From: Rhizobium rhizogenes NBRC 13257
Lineage (GTDB): Bacteria > Pseudomonadota > Alphaproteobacteria > Rhizobiales > Rhizobiaceae
Length of the DNA stretch: 64,000 nt
Assembly: GCF_000696095.1 (NCBI RefSeq)
Contig: NZ_BAYX01000002.1
Span: 248,001-312,000 of the forward strand
Direction of reading: 5' to 3'
The translations under genes were made by a program, and so were the position numbers. Numbering within the stretch: position 1 is the stretch's first letter; each line of letters opens with the position of its first letter. Shown here in pieces: positions 8,588 through 16,698 of this stretch. The notes under the pieces were generated by a model. The model did no database searches and was not told the origin of the DNA. It saw only the letters and a program-made list of their open reading frames with translations.

Positions 8588-9655
8588 GTGAATATCTCAA
8601 AAAGAAAGTTCGCTTCAGCAAGTCTTGTTTTCGGGCTTGCCCTCATCGCGAATGATGCTGCGGCACGGCTAAGCTACGACGTTGGGACGACAGAGGATGG
8701 CGATAATTTTATCGTGGTGGCCGGCAGGTTTGATGCTGATGACGACTTGAGCGTATTTCGCAGCAAGGTTCTTTCTAACCACGCGCTTTCTGTCAGCTTC
8801 GATAGCGGTGGTGGGAATGTCTACAAAGCCATGGAGTTTGGCCGTCTGATCCGATCTCTGGGACTGAACACCGTCGCCGTGCGGGACTTGGTCTGTGCCT
8901 CGGCCTGTTCCCTATCATTTCTAGGTGGGATAAATCGTTTTGCCGAGCCGGGCTCAATCGGCGTTCACAAATCTTCATTTGACGATACCAGAGGAATGAA
9001 TGTGGAGGACGCCGTTGCGGCTATTCAGGTGCAGACAGCCGACGTGATTTCCTACATGACCGAGATGGGCGTCGATCCCAGCCTGCTGCAACTTGCTCTC
9101 AAATACGACAGCAACGATATCCGCTATCTGTCATCGAGCGAAATGACGCAGTTCCGGGTGACAACGATGTCATTGCAGGAAGTGCAGGATTTTGAAGCCG
9201 AATCGTCATCGAATGAGCCCCCAGTAGCCAACGCGAATAAGACGTTGGCACCAAGCAAAAAGCCATCGTTGCCGCAAATTCCGGTCGCTCGAAACGGACT
9301 TATTCAAGATGACCAGGGATCAGTCTCCTTAAAGGCGAGCCGCGATATACGATCACGGACAATTGCGACTTTTGCGAATGGAAGCGGCTTGGAGATCGTC
9401 GGTCGCAACGGGGACTGGTACCAAGTGTTGATCGGTGACAAAGCCGGCTATCTGCGCCGCACATCAGTATGGGTGCGTGAATTCGACGAAAACAAGTATG
9501 GCAAGCAATATATTGAGATTGCCACTTACAAGAATTTTGAGACCGCACGATCATTCGTTCAAAATTCAAAGACTCCCCTGGCCATTCATCTGACTTCCGA
9601 CGCACTTTTTGCCGTCACCGTCAGGGGTGTTTATGGCAAGAATATCTATTCTTAG
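8588..9655 (+). CDS. Secreted ClpP-like protein with SH3-type domain
   Basis: A 355-residue exported protein starting at GTG 8588 (purine-rich AGGGGG upstream). Residues 1-26 look like a Sec signal peptide. Residues ~40-190 resemble periplasmic ClpP/crotonase-fold proteins: FDSGGGNVYKAMEFGRLIR, then CASACSLSFLGG with Ser105 as candidate nucleophile flanked by Cys103 and Cys107, then GSIGVHKSS with His127. A Ser/Pro-rich linker leads to a bacterial SH3-like domain (~235-300, ending GDWYQVLIGDKAGYLRRTSV) and a last ~50-residue segment I do not recognise. Protease activity is inferred only. SH3 domains of this type often bind cell wall or peptide ligands. It is transcribed alone, divergent from rpsF. 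Confidence 0.75.
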   Translation: MNISKRKFASASLVFGLALIANDAAARLSYDVGTTEDGDNFIVVAGRFDADDDLSVFRSKVLSNHALSVSFDSGGGNVYKAMEFGRLIRSLGLNTVAVRDLVCASACSLSFLGGINRFAEPGSIGVHKSSFDDTRGMNVEDAVAAIQVQTADVISYMTEMGVDPSLLQLALKYDSNDIRYLSSSEMTQFRVTTMSLQEVQDFEAESSSNEPPVANANKTLAPSKKPSLPQIPVARNGLIQDDQGSVSLKASRDIRSRTIATFANGSGLEIVGRNGDWYQVLIGDKAGYLRRTSVWVREFDENKYGKQYIEIATYKNFETARSFVQNSKTPLAIHLTSDALFAVTVRGVYGKNIYS

Positions 9656-9779
9656 CTGTTCCAGCGATTGAGAAAAAGCAAAGAGATCCCGAAGGGTGCT
9701 TTCGTCACTTATGGCAATACGTATGTCCGTGAAGTTTGCTGTGACGCGTATGTTTCGAACCGATGAACCAAGGCACTTT

Positions 9780-9820
9780 CCCTGACTTGGCCAGGCGCAA
9801 AGACGCTGGCCAGGTCAGGG
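9780..9820. terminator. Long hairpin between convergent genes
   Basis: CCCTGAC-t-TGGCCAG and CTGGCCA-g-GTCAGGG pair into a stem of about 15 bp, followed on plus by GTTTATTCTTC. It lies between the ClpP-like gene and the convergent small secreted protein and probably terminates one or both. Confidence 0.75.
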
Positions 9821-9822
9821 GT

Positions 9823-10239
9823 TTATTCTTCTATGGAGAAGTCGGAGGTCTCCATCGGCTTGCCATCGACCGAGAATGTGATGTTGTAGGTGCCGATGGG
9901 CCAACCACTGTTCGGCCTGGTGATCGACGAATCGACCTGATTTTCATTCGTTTTGATATCGAAGCTCACTTCGTCGATCTTGTAATTCGGTGGAGCCGCT
10001 CCGGCGGTATCTACGGCTATCCAGGATACGGTGATCGTCGATCCCGATTTGATGTCATCTGTCAGGTCGGCCGATACGAATATTTTGGCGGTATCCGGGG
10101 CAAAAGTGTCTTCGGATGTCTCTGCGCCCTTGGCTGAGGAGATGACGATGTTTTCGAAGCCATCAGCCCACGCCATAGACGAGATGGCCGTAGTCGCGCT
10201 GAAGGTAATTGCCCAGATTGCATATTGGAGCCGACGCAT
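9823..10239 (-). CDS. Small secreted protein of unknown function
   Basis: A 138-residue protein with a clear Sec signal peptide (hydrophobic AIWAITFSATTAISS, cleavage probably after SMAWA near residue 25). The mature ~113 residues are acidic and rich in Ser/Thr/Ile, with alternating patterns that suggest a beta-sandwich (SGSTITVSWIAVDTAGAAPP ... TYNITFSVDGKP), as in Ig-like or FN3-like extracellular modules. I do not recognise the family. Codon use looks less GC-biased than in neighbours. It is a monocistronic unit facing the hairpin at 9780-9820. Confidence 0.72.
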   Translation of the reverse strand: MRRLQYAIWAITFSATTAISSMAWADGFENIVISSAKGAETSEDTFAPDTAKIFVSADLTDDIKSGSTITVSWIAVDTAGAAPPNYKIDEVSFDIKTNENQVDSSITRPNSGWPIGTYNITFSVDGKPMETSDFSIEE

Positions 10240-10605
10240 TCCCAGAACCTCTCTTTTAGGGGGATGTTCCGGTCAAATATCAGTTTCAGTATAATTAAGG
10301 TTTAAAGCTGATAATTTCCTGGTTTAGAATAATGGATATTGGGTTGTTTTCTTCATGTCAGTGTAAACTGTAAGAAAACATATCTTTCTTAGAGTGAATT
10401 GTGCAGTTTTTTATATATGAAATCTGAAATGTGTCGATCGATTTCGATGAAATAACTATCGAAATTCATGTTTGTGCTAGAAATTGTCCTATATCGGGTG
10501 GCGAGTGTCGCCGGGCGGGTGGCGATGAAAGAGAACTGCCCATGGTGCAAGAACTCAAACATTGAAGGTCGGGAAGTGGTCTCGCAGATGCGACCCACCA
10601 GCATA
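10240..10605. other. AT-rich intergenic region
   Basis: A 366-bp gap that is conspicuously AT-rich compared with the rest of the window. It holds an 8-bp inverted repeat at 10441-10465 and several A/T tracts. A 71-codon open frame (10389-10604) shows no family features or good start signal, so I do not call a gene. It likely contains the promoter of the small secreted protein. Confidence 0.65.
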
Positions 10606-11439
10606 TCAAGATGACGGTGCCGCTATCTCGATCTTTTTTCCGTCCCGAAGCCTGCCGGAGACATACCAGCCGTCCCATTGGGAGAATTGCTCGAATACTC
10701 TCTTGTATCCCTTGCTCTCCAGCAGCCCTTGTATCGCTTTTTCCGTCTTTGGATTGTTCTCTACCGATATGAGATCGAATTTCCGGTCGAAGCTGTAGGC
10801 GGACAATATGTCCAGCTCGCTGCCTTCCGTGTCGATCGACAGATAGTCTACGGTGGGCGGTGCCTGATATTTTTCCAGCAGATCGTCCAGGGATATGGTT
10901 TCCACCTGGATGTGCTTTCCCTGGCTGCGAACGTCGGAGAAGTGGTCGCCCTTGGCGAAATCGGCGATCGCGCTCAGTTCGGGATCGGATTCATCGGTCG
11001 CGATAAACGTGACAATCTCGTTGGATTTCGAAGAGACGCATTTGTGCTCGATAGCGGCTGTTCTGTTGGCCGCGAGATCCGCGTGCCAGATTGGATTGGG
11101 TTCGGCCAGGATACCGTTCCAGTCGAATTTCTTTTCGAGCAGCCAAGTATTGCTGTTTTTCAGTCCATTGGTTGAACCGAATTCCACGAAAAACCCGTTT
11201 CTCTTTTCCGACAGCTCAAAACAGACCCATAAATCCTGCATGATCTGGGCTTTGGACCGCTCCCTCCTTGATAAGCAATAACTAATAAATCTGACGTCTT
11301 CATTCAAGATGATGTCTGATATCTGGGGCCGGTTCAGACGAATGGCATTGAATATCATTCTCTGCATAGATTTATTGCTGTGAAATCTATCGAAAATAGC
11401 TGCCATGCTGGAAAAAGTAAGTTTTCTTACATCGAACAT
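10606..11439 (-). CDS. FkbM family methyltransferase
   Basis: A 277-residue SAM-dependent methyltransferase of the FkbM family, which O-methylates sugars or polyketides. Around residues 70-95 there is QDLWVCFELSEKRNGFFVEF leading to a SAM-binding EFGSTNG motif. DYLSIDTEGSELDILSAYSF near residue 195 is the characteristic FkbM block, and SQWDGWYVSGR closes the domain. Rhizobial members are often tied to surface polysaccharide decoration, but none of those genes is next to it, so the substrate is open. The ATG at 11439 lacks a clear ribosome site. An ATG 11 codons inside is possible. GC content is lower than in flanking core genes. Confidence 0.85.
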   Translation of the reverse strand: MFDVRKLTFSSMAAIFDRFHSNKSMQRMIFNAIRLNRPQISDIILNEDVRFISYCLSRRERSKAQIMQDLWVCFELSEKRNGFFVEFGSTNGLKNSNTWLLEKKFDWNGILAEPNPIWHADLAANRTAAIEHKCVSSKSNEIVTFIATDESDPELSAIADFAKGDHFSDVRSQGKHIQVETISLDDLLEKYQAPPTVDYLSIDTEGSELDILSAYSFDRKFDLISVENNPKTEKAIQGLLESKGYKRVFEQFSQWDGWYVSGRLRDGKKIEIAAPSS

Positions 11440-11590
11440 TCTGACTATCCAGATGAGATTATAAGTCAGATCAGACTAAAGTAACTTTACGTATCGATCA
11501 ATACTTATGCGCGACAATCAGGGCGCGGGCAGCTCTCATAGCGTGCGCAAAGCAAAATCAGGTGGGCAGCTGTTATCCAAGGCCGTCGTT

Positions 11591-11618
11591 GCGCCTCGCC
11601 CGAAAACGGGCAAGGCGC
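11591..11618 (-). terminator. Hairpin downstream of aldo/keto reductase
   Basis: GCGCCTcGCCCG-aaaa-CGGGCaAGGCGC forms a 12-position stem with one mismatch, 15 bp after the reductase stop. There is no T-tract on the minus strand, so terminator function is only likely. Confidence 0.45.
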
Positions 11619-11632
11619 CTTATCCCTGGAGA

Positions 11633-12676
11633 TTACATTGGCAGCGGATACACCCGATGCACTTTCTCGATCTCTGCCAATACTTCTTCCGACAGCGTCA
11701 CGTTGGCTGCGCCGATATCGGTCTCGAGTTGGGCAATCGACGTTGCGCCGATGATGACGGAGGCCATGAAGGGCTTGGTGAGACAATAGGCGATCGCCAG
11801 CTTCGACGGGTCGAGATTGTGCTTGGCGGCGATCTCGAGATAGGCCTTGACCGCCGGTTCCTGCAACGGCTGCAGGCGGCCGCCGATGTCATGGTTGATG
11901 GAGCCGCGCGAACCGGCCGGGCGCGCGCCGCCGACATATTTGCCGCTGAGGATGCCGCCGGCGAGCGGCGAATAGGCGAGAAGGCCGACATCTTCATGAT
12001 GCGACAGCTCGGCGAGATCGAGATCGAAGTGCCGGTAGAGCAGGTTGTATTCGTTCTGCGTCGAGACCACGCGCGGCAGGCTCTTCTGCTCGGCGAGCGT
12101 CAGATACTTCTGGATGCCCCAGGTCGTCTCGTTGGAAAGGCCAAGCGCACGAATCTTGCCGGCTTTCACCAGCTCGCCCATCGTCTCCAGGATGTCGGTG
12201 ATGTTGGCGACCACCTTCTCGCGGTCCTGGGTGAAGGGGTTGTAACGCCAGTTCTGGCGGAAGTGGAAGTGGCCGCGGTTCGGCCAGTGCACCTGGTAGA
12301 GGTCGATATAGTCGGTCTTCAGCCGCTTCAGGCTGCTGTCGATCGCGGCGCGGATATTGGCGGCATCGGCGCCCTGGCCGTTACGCAGATAGTCGCGCCC
12401 GGGGCCGGCGACCTTGGTGGCGAGAACGACATCCTTGCGCCTGCCGGTCTTTTCGAACCAGGTGCCGATGTATTCTTCGGTGCGTCCTTGAGTCTCCGCG
12501 CCGACCGGCGTCGTCGGGTACATTTCGGCGGTATCGAAGAAATTGACGCCCTTTTGCAGGGCATAATCCATCTGTTCATGCGCCTCGGCTTCGCTGTTCT
12601 GCGTGCCCCAGGTCATCGTGCCCAGGCAGATCTGCGAAACGGAAATGTCGGTGCGGCCTAAATTCTTATACTTCAT
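11633..12676 (-). CDS. Aldo/keto reductase, Tas-like
   Basis: A 347-residue NADPH-dependent oxidoreductase of the TIM-barrel aldo/keto reductase family. It follows the E. coli Tas pattern closely: MKYKNLGRTDISVSQICLGT, then TQNSEAEAHEQMDYAL, then FFDTAEMYPTTP, which contains the catalytic Asp and Tyr. Lysine sits in VLATKVAGPG and histidine in YQVHWPNRG. The cofactor-binding C-terminus ends with GATSIAQLETDIGA. It is monocistronic and divergent from fabD with about 195 bp between them. The physiological substrate is not predictable. Confidence 0.9.
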   Translation of the reverse strand: MKYKNLGRTDISVSQICLGTMTWGTQNSEAEAHEQMDYALQKGVNFFDTAEMYPTTPVGAETQGRTEEYIGTWFEKTGRRKDVVLATKVAGPGRDYLRNGQGADAANIRAAIDSSLKRLKTDYIDLYQVHWPNRGHFHFRQNWRYNPFTQDREKVVANITDILETMGELVKAGKIRALGLSNETTWGIQKYLTLAEQKSLPRVVSTQNEYNLLYRHFDLDLAELSHHEDVGLLAYSPLAGGILSGKYVGGARPAGSRGSINHDIGGRLQPLQEPAVKAYLEIAAKHNLDPSKLAIAYCLTKPFMASVIIGATSIAQLETDIGAANVTLSEEVLAEIEKVHRVYPLPM

Positions 12677-12871
12677 GGGAAAACCTTGCGGATAACGGGA
12701 ACGTCTCTAAGGGGAAGGTCGAGCGAATTTAGGCTCGAATTGAGCAAGCGCAAGAAGAAAATTGGTGCATTTCGCAAACGCAAAAGCCGTTGGCTGCGGG
12801 GCTTGCGCTATTGACTCCACCGCAAACAATGTCATTTGGGAACGAAACGACGCCATAGGAAGCCTAATATA

Positions 12872-13813
12872 ATGACTGTAGCCTTTACATTTCCCGGCCA
12901 GGGCAGCCAAACTGTCGGCATGGGCAAGGACCTTGCAGACAATTTCGCCGAAGCGCGCGCCGTCTTCGAGGAAGTTGATGAAGCGCTTGGTGAAAAGCTC
13001 TCCGACGTCATCTTCAATGGTCCCGAGGACAAGCTGACGCTGACGGCCAACGCCCAGCCGGCGCTGATGGCCGTGTCGATCGCCGTCATCCGCGTTCTGC
13101 AGGCACGCGGCCTCGATCTGAAGAGCAAGGTCGCCTACGTCGCGGGCCATTCGCTCGGCGAATATTCGGCGCTGTGTGCCGCCGGCACGTTCTCGCTTGC
13201 CGATACGGCGCGGCTGCTGCGTATTCGCGGCAATGCCATGCAGGCGGCGGTTCCGGTCGGCGTCGGCGCCATGGCGGCAATCATCGGCCTCGAACATGCC
13301 GATGTCGTCGCTGTCTGCACGGAGGCGTCGGTCCTTGGCGCCTGCCAGATCGCCAACGACAATGGCGGCGGCCAGATCGTCATTTCCGGCGAGAAGGCCC
13401 CGGTCGAGAAGGCTGCTGAACTGGCAACCGCCAAGGGTGCCAAGCGCGCTATCCTGCTGCCGGTCTCCGCACCCTTCCATTCCTCGTTGATGGCGCCCGC
13501 CGCCGAGGCGATGCGCGTGGCACTCGCCGACGTCGCGAAATCCAATCCGATCGTGCCGCTCATCGCCAATGTGCGCGCTGCTCCGGTTACGGACGCCGGC
13601 GAGATCGCCAATCTGCTCGTGGAGCAGGTCACCGGCCAGGTACGCTGGCGCGAGACGGTGGAATGGTTCGCCGCCCATAACGTGACAACATTGTATGAGA
13701 TCGGCGCCGGCAAGGTGCTGACGGGACTTGCACGGCGCATCGATAAATCGGTGAACGGCATCGCGGTGAATTCGGCCGCCGATATCGATACCGCGCTCGC
13801 AAGCCTGCTTTAA
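12872..13813 (+). CDS. fabD: Malonyl-CoA:ACP transacylase FabD
   Basis: FabD loads malonyl groups onto acyl carrier protein for fatty-acid elongation in the cytoplasm. The 313-residue product has FPGQGSQTVGMG at the N-terminus, the nucleophile Ser in GHSLGEYSALCA (~92), an FHS motif (PFHSSLM, ~201) for the catalytic His, and the family-typical C-terminal region. The open frame extends to 12836, but the ATG at 12872 fits the family start and has AGGAAG upstream. It leads the run fabD-fabG-acpP-fabF, 26 bp before fabG. Confidence 0.97.
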   Translation: MTVAFTFPGQGSQTVGMGKDLADNFAEARAVFEEVDEALGEKLSDVIFNGPEDKLTLTANAQPALMAVSIAVIRVLQARGLDLKSKVAYVAGHSLGEYSALCAAGTFSLADTARLLRIRGNAMQAAVPVGVGAMAAIIGLEHADVVAVCTEASVLGACQIANDNGGGQIVISGEKAPVEKAAELATAKGAKRAILLPVSAPFHSSLMAPAAEAMRVALADVAKSNPIVPLIANVRAAPVTDAGEIANLLVEQVTGQVRWRETVEWFAAHNVTTLYEIGAGKVLTGLARRIDKSVNGIAVNSAADIDTALASLL

Positions 13814-13839
13814 GAACATTACGGAACGAGGAACACCAC

Positions 13840-14577
13840 ATGCTTGATTTGACCGGCCGCAAGGCCCTGGTAACCGGTGCTTCGGGTGGTATCGGCGAAG
13901 AGATCGCAAGGCTGCTGCACAAGCAGGGCGCCATCGTCGGCCTGCACGGTACCCGCGTCGAGAAGCTTGAGGCGCTGGCTGCCGACCTTGGCGACCGCGT
14001 CAAGATCTTTCCGGCCAACCTGTCCAATCGCGAAGAGGTCAAGGCGCTTGGCGTCAAGGCGGAAGAAGAGCTCGGCGGCGTCGACATCCTCGTCAACAAT
14101 GCCGGCATCACCAAGGACGGTCTTTTCGTACGCATGAGCGACGAGGACTGGGATAGCGTGCTGGAAGTCGATCTCACCTCCGTCTTCTTGCTGACGCGGG
14201 AGCTGACCCACCCGATGATGCGCCGCCGCTATGGCCGCATCATCAACATCACCTCCGTCGTCGGCGTCGTCGGCAATCCCGGCCAGGCCAACTACTGTGC
14301 GGCCAAGGCCGGCATGGTCGGCTTCACCAAGTCGCTGGCGCAGGAAATCGCGACCCGCAACGTGACGGTCAATTGCGTCGCTCCCGGCTTCATCGAGAGC
14401 GCCATGACCGGCAAGCTCAACGACAAGCAGAAGGAAGCGATCATGGGTGCCATTCCCATGAAGCGCATGGGTAACGGCGCCGAAGTCGCATCGGCCGTCG
14501 CTTATCTTGCGTCTTCCGAGGCAAGCTACGTCACCGGCCAGACGATTCACGTCAATGGCGGCATGGCGATGATCTGA
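13840..14577 (+). CDS. fabG: 3-oxoacyl-ACP reductase FabG
   Basis: FabG reduces beta-ketoacyl-ACP with NADPH in each round of fatty-acid elongation. The 245-residue short-chain dehydrogenase has the cofactor loop TGASGGIGEEIA near residue 13, the NNAG motif (DILVNNAGITKDGL), the catalytic Ser in NITSVVG, YCAAKAG with Tyr and Lys of the active site, and the C-terminal TGQTIHVNGGMAMI typical of FabG. The 26-bp gap after fabD points to one operon. About 290 bp then separate it from acpP. Confidence 0.97.
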   Translation: MLDLTGRKALVTGASGGIGEEIARLLHKQGAIVGLHGTRVEKLEALAADLGDRVKIFPANLSNREEVKALGVKAEEELGGVDILVNNAGITKDGLFVRMSDEDWDSVLEVDLTSVFLLTRELTHPMMRRRYGRIINITSVVGVVGNPGQANYCAAKAGMVGFTKSLAQEIATRNVTVNCVAPGFIESAMTGKLNDKQKEAIMGAIPMKRMGNGAEVASAVAYLASSEASYVTGQTIHVNGGMAMI

Positions 14578-14867
14578 AATGGAAAAGTCCGTTGGCGGGA
14601 ATTTTCCCTCCAATAGCATGTTGAGCAACGCAGAACCGGCGATTTTCTGGCTTTGCGACGGACTTAAACCGTGTTAAGCGGGCCATGACTGTGAACAGTC
14701 GCCCCGAAAATGCAGAAGGACTGTGCCGCGTATAAGGTGGCCGGGCCGGATCTCAGGGCGGGGTTGAACAGATTTGCCAGCGGCGCCAATAGGGGCGTTG
14801 CAGGCTTTGAACAGGGTAGGGATGTCAGACGACATTCTGATCAGGATATAAGGTCGAGGAAACCGAC

Positions 14868-15104
14868 ATGAGCGATATCGCAGAACGCGTAAAGAAAATT
14901 GTTATTGATCATCTTGGCGTTGACGCCGACAAGGTTGTTGAAGGCGCTAGCTTCATCGACGACCTCGGCGCTGACTCGCTCGACACCGTCGAACTGGTCA
15001 TGGCCTTCGAAGAAGAATTCGGCGTTGAAATTCCCGATGACGCAGCTGACTCGATCCTGACGGTCGGCGACGCGGTAAAGTTCATTGAAAAGGCCCAGGC
15101 CTAA
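14868..15104 (+). CDS. acpP: Acyl carrier protein AcpP
   Basis: AcpP carries the growing acyl chain on a 4'-phosphopantetheine arm. The 78-residue acidic protein has [20 protein letters not shown] with the modified serine in DSL (~residue 38). It is preceded by GAGGAAACCGAC and by a 290-bp gap that includes a GGAAAA / TTTTCC hairpin just after fabG, so it likely has its own strong promoter, as expected for one of the most abundant proteins in the cell. A weak hairpin lies between it and fabF. Confidence 0.98.
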   Translation: MSDIAERVKKIVIDHLGVDADKVVEGASFIDDLGADSLDTVELVMAFEEEFGVEIPDDAADSILTVGDAVKFIEKAQA

Positions 15105-15122
15105 TCATTTGCACTTTCTGAT

Positions 15123-15150
15123 GGGCGGGCTCTCTGAGTCCGCCCTATTT
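15123..15150 (+). terminator. Hairpin between acpP and fabF
   Basis: GGGCGGGCTC-tct-GAGTCCGCCC (one G-T pair) is followed by TATTTCG. It lies 20 bp after acpP and may end part of the acpP transcripts, raising ACP output over FabF. Confidence 0.6.
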
Positions 15151-15215
15151 CGTCCGGCGATGCCGGGCGCTTTCTATTCATACGCATGGCATAAGAGGAC
15201 GGGGGTCTGCAGGCG

Positions 15216-16478
15216 ATGAGACGTGTCGTTATCACGGGTACCGGCATGGTATCACCTTTGGGCTGTGGCACGGAGGTGTCCTGGTCGCGCTTGATCGCCG
15301 GACACAACGGCGCGCGTCTGGTAACGGAATTCGAGGTCGAAGACCTCCCCGCAAAGATTGCTTGCCGCGTTCCGGTTGGTGATGGCAGCGACGGCACCTT
15401 CAATGCCGACGACTGGATGGAGCCCAAGGAACAGCGCAAGGTCGATCCTTTCATCATTTACGGCATGGCAGCGGCCGACATGGCGCTGGCTGACGCCGGC
15501 TGGCATCCGACGTCGGATGAAGACCAGATCGCCACGGGTGTCATGATCGGCTCGGGCATCGGTGGCCTGGAAGGCATTGTCGAGGCCGGCTATACGCTGC
15601 GCGACAAGGGTCCGCGGCGCATTTCGCCCTTCTTCATTCCAGGGCGCCTCATCAATCTCGTTTCCGGCCAGGTCTCGATCCGCCACAAGCTGCGCGGTCC
15701 GAACCACGCGGTCGTCACGGCCTGTTCCACCGGCGCGCACGCTATCGGCGATGCGGCCCGCCTGATCATGCTCGGCGATGCCGACGTCATGGTTGCCGGC
15801 GGCGCCGAAGCTCCGGTTTGCCGTATCTCGCTTGCCGGCTTTGCCGCCTGCAAGGCGCTGTCGACGGAATATAATGACAATCCGCAGAAGGCGTCCCGCC
15901 CCTACGATCGCGACCGCGACGGTTTTGTCATGGGCGAGGGTGCCGGTATCGTCGTTCTGGAAGAGCTGGAACATGCCAAGGCGCGCGGCGCCAAGATCTA
16001 CGCCGAAGTGGTCGGCTACGGCCTTTCCGGCGACGCCTATCACATCACCGCGCCGTCCGCTGACGGCGAGGGTGCGTTCCGCTGCATGACATCGGCCCTG
16101 AAGCGCGCTGGCCTGACGCCGGCTGACGTCGACTATATCAACGCGCATGGCACCTCGACCATGGCCGACACGATCGAGCTCGGTTCCGTCGAGCGGCTGG
16201 TCGGCGACGCCGCGCCCAGGATCTCGATGTCCTCGACCAAGTCGGCGACCGGCCATCTTCTGGGCGCTGCCGGCGCGATCGAGGCAATCTTCTCCGCGCT
16301 TGCCATTCGCGACAATATTGCGCCGCCGACGCTGAACCTGGACAATCCGGAGCGCGAAACCGCGATCGATCTCGTCCCGCACAAGGCTCGCAAGCGGGAG
16401 ATCAATGTCGCATTGTCGAACTCCTTCGGGTTCGGCGGTACGAATGCGTCACTTGTCCTGCGGCGCTATCAGGCATAA
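15216..16478 (+). CDS. fabF: 3-oxoacyl-ACP synthase II FabF
   Basis: FabF is the condensing enzyme that elongates acyl-ACP with malonyl-ACP. The 420-residue product has the thiolase-fold triad: Cys in TACSTGAHAIGDAARL (~170), His in NAHGTSTMADTIE (~310) and His in SATGHLLGAAGA (~347), and the C-terminal NSFGFGGTNASLVLRR signature. It begins MRRVVITGTGMVSPLG. It lies 111 bp after acpP, which is the normal acpP-fabF arrangement, and is closed by a clear terminator at 16600. Confidence 0.97.
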   Translation: MRRVVITGTGMVSPLGCGTEVSWSRLIAGHNGARLVTEFEVEDLPAKIACRVPVGDGSDGTFNADDWMEPKEQRKVDPFIIYGMAAADMALADAGWHPTSDEDQIATGVMIGSGIGGLEGIVEAGYTLRDKGPRRISPFFIPGRLINLVSGQVSIRHKLRGPNHAVVTACSTGAHAIGDAARLIMLGDADVMVAGGAEAPVCRISLAGFAACKALSTEYNDNPQKASRPYDRDRDGFVMGEGAGIVVLEELEHAKARGAKIYAEVVGYGLSGDAYHITAPSADGEGAFRCMTSALKRAGLTPADVDYINAHGTSTMADTIELGSVERLVGDAAPRISMSSTKSATGHLLGAAGAIEAIFSALAIRDNIAPPTLNLDNPERETAIDLVPHKARKREINVALSNSFGFGGTNASLVLRRYQA

Positions 16479-16599
16479 GAAATTGCGCATATAAGTCCGA
16501 AAGGCGGAGGTGCTTTTCGGCAAGATTATGCGCCGCCCTTGAATGTTACCGCGTCTTTCGCGCATCCCGGATGCGTTCGCGGTAATGTCTGATCGGTCG

Positions 16600-16630
16600 A
16601 AAGCGGAGCTCCACCGGGCTCCGCTTTGTT
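16600..16630 (+). terminator. Intrinsic terminator after fabF
   Basis: AAAGCGGAGC-tccaccgg-GCTCCGCTTT forms a perfect 10-bp stem followed by GTTTCC. It lies 120 bp after the fabF stop and about 70 bp before the mltG start. Confidence 0.8.
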
Positions 16631-16698
16631 TCCAGAACCTGCTTTTTGCCGCATTGCTTGGCCAAACAGCAGGCGACGACAAAATGAAGGGATTGCCG

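Noticed and set aside
8588..9655. SPOR domain at the C-terminus of the ClpP-like protein
   Set aside because: The last ~50 residues show no convincing SPOR signature, so I leave the segment unassigned.
10389..10604. A 71-codon frame in the AT-rich gap
   Set aside because: No ribosome site, no recognisable domain, and atypical composition; likely chance.
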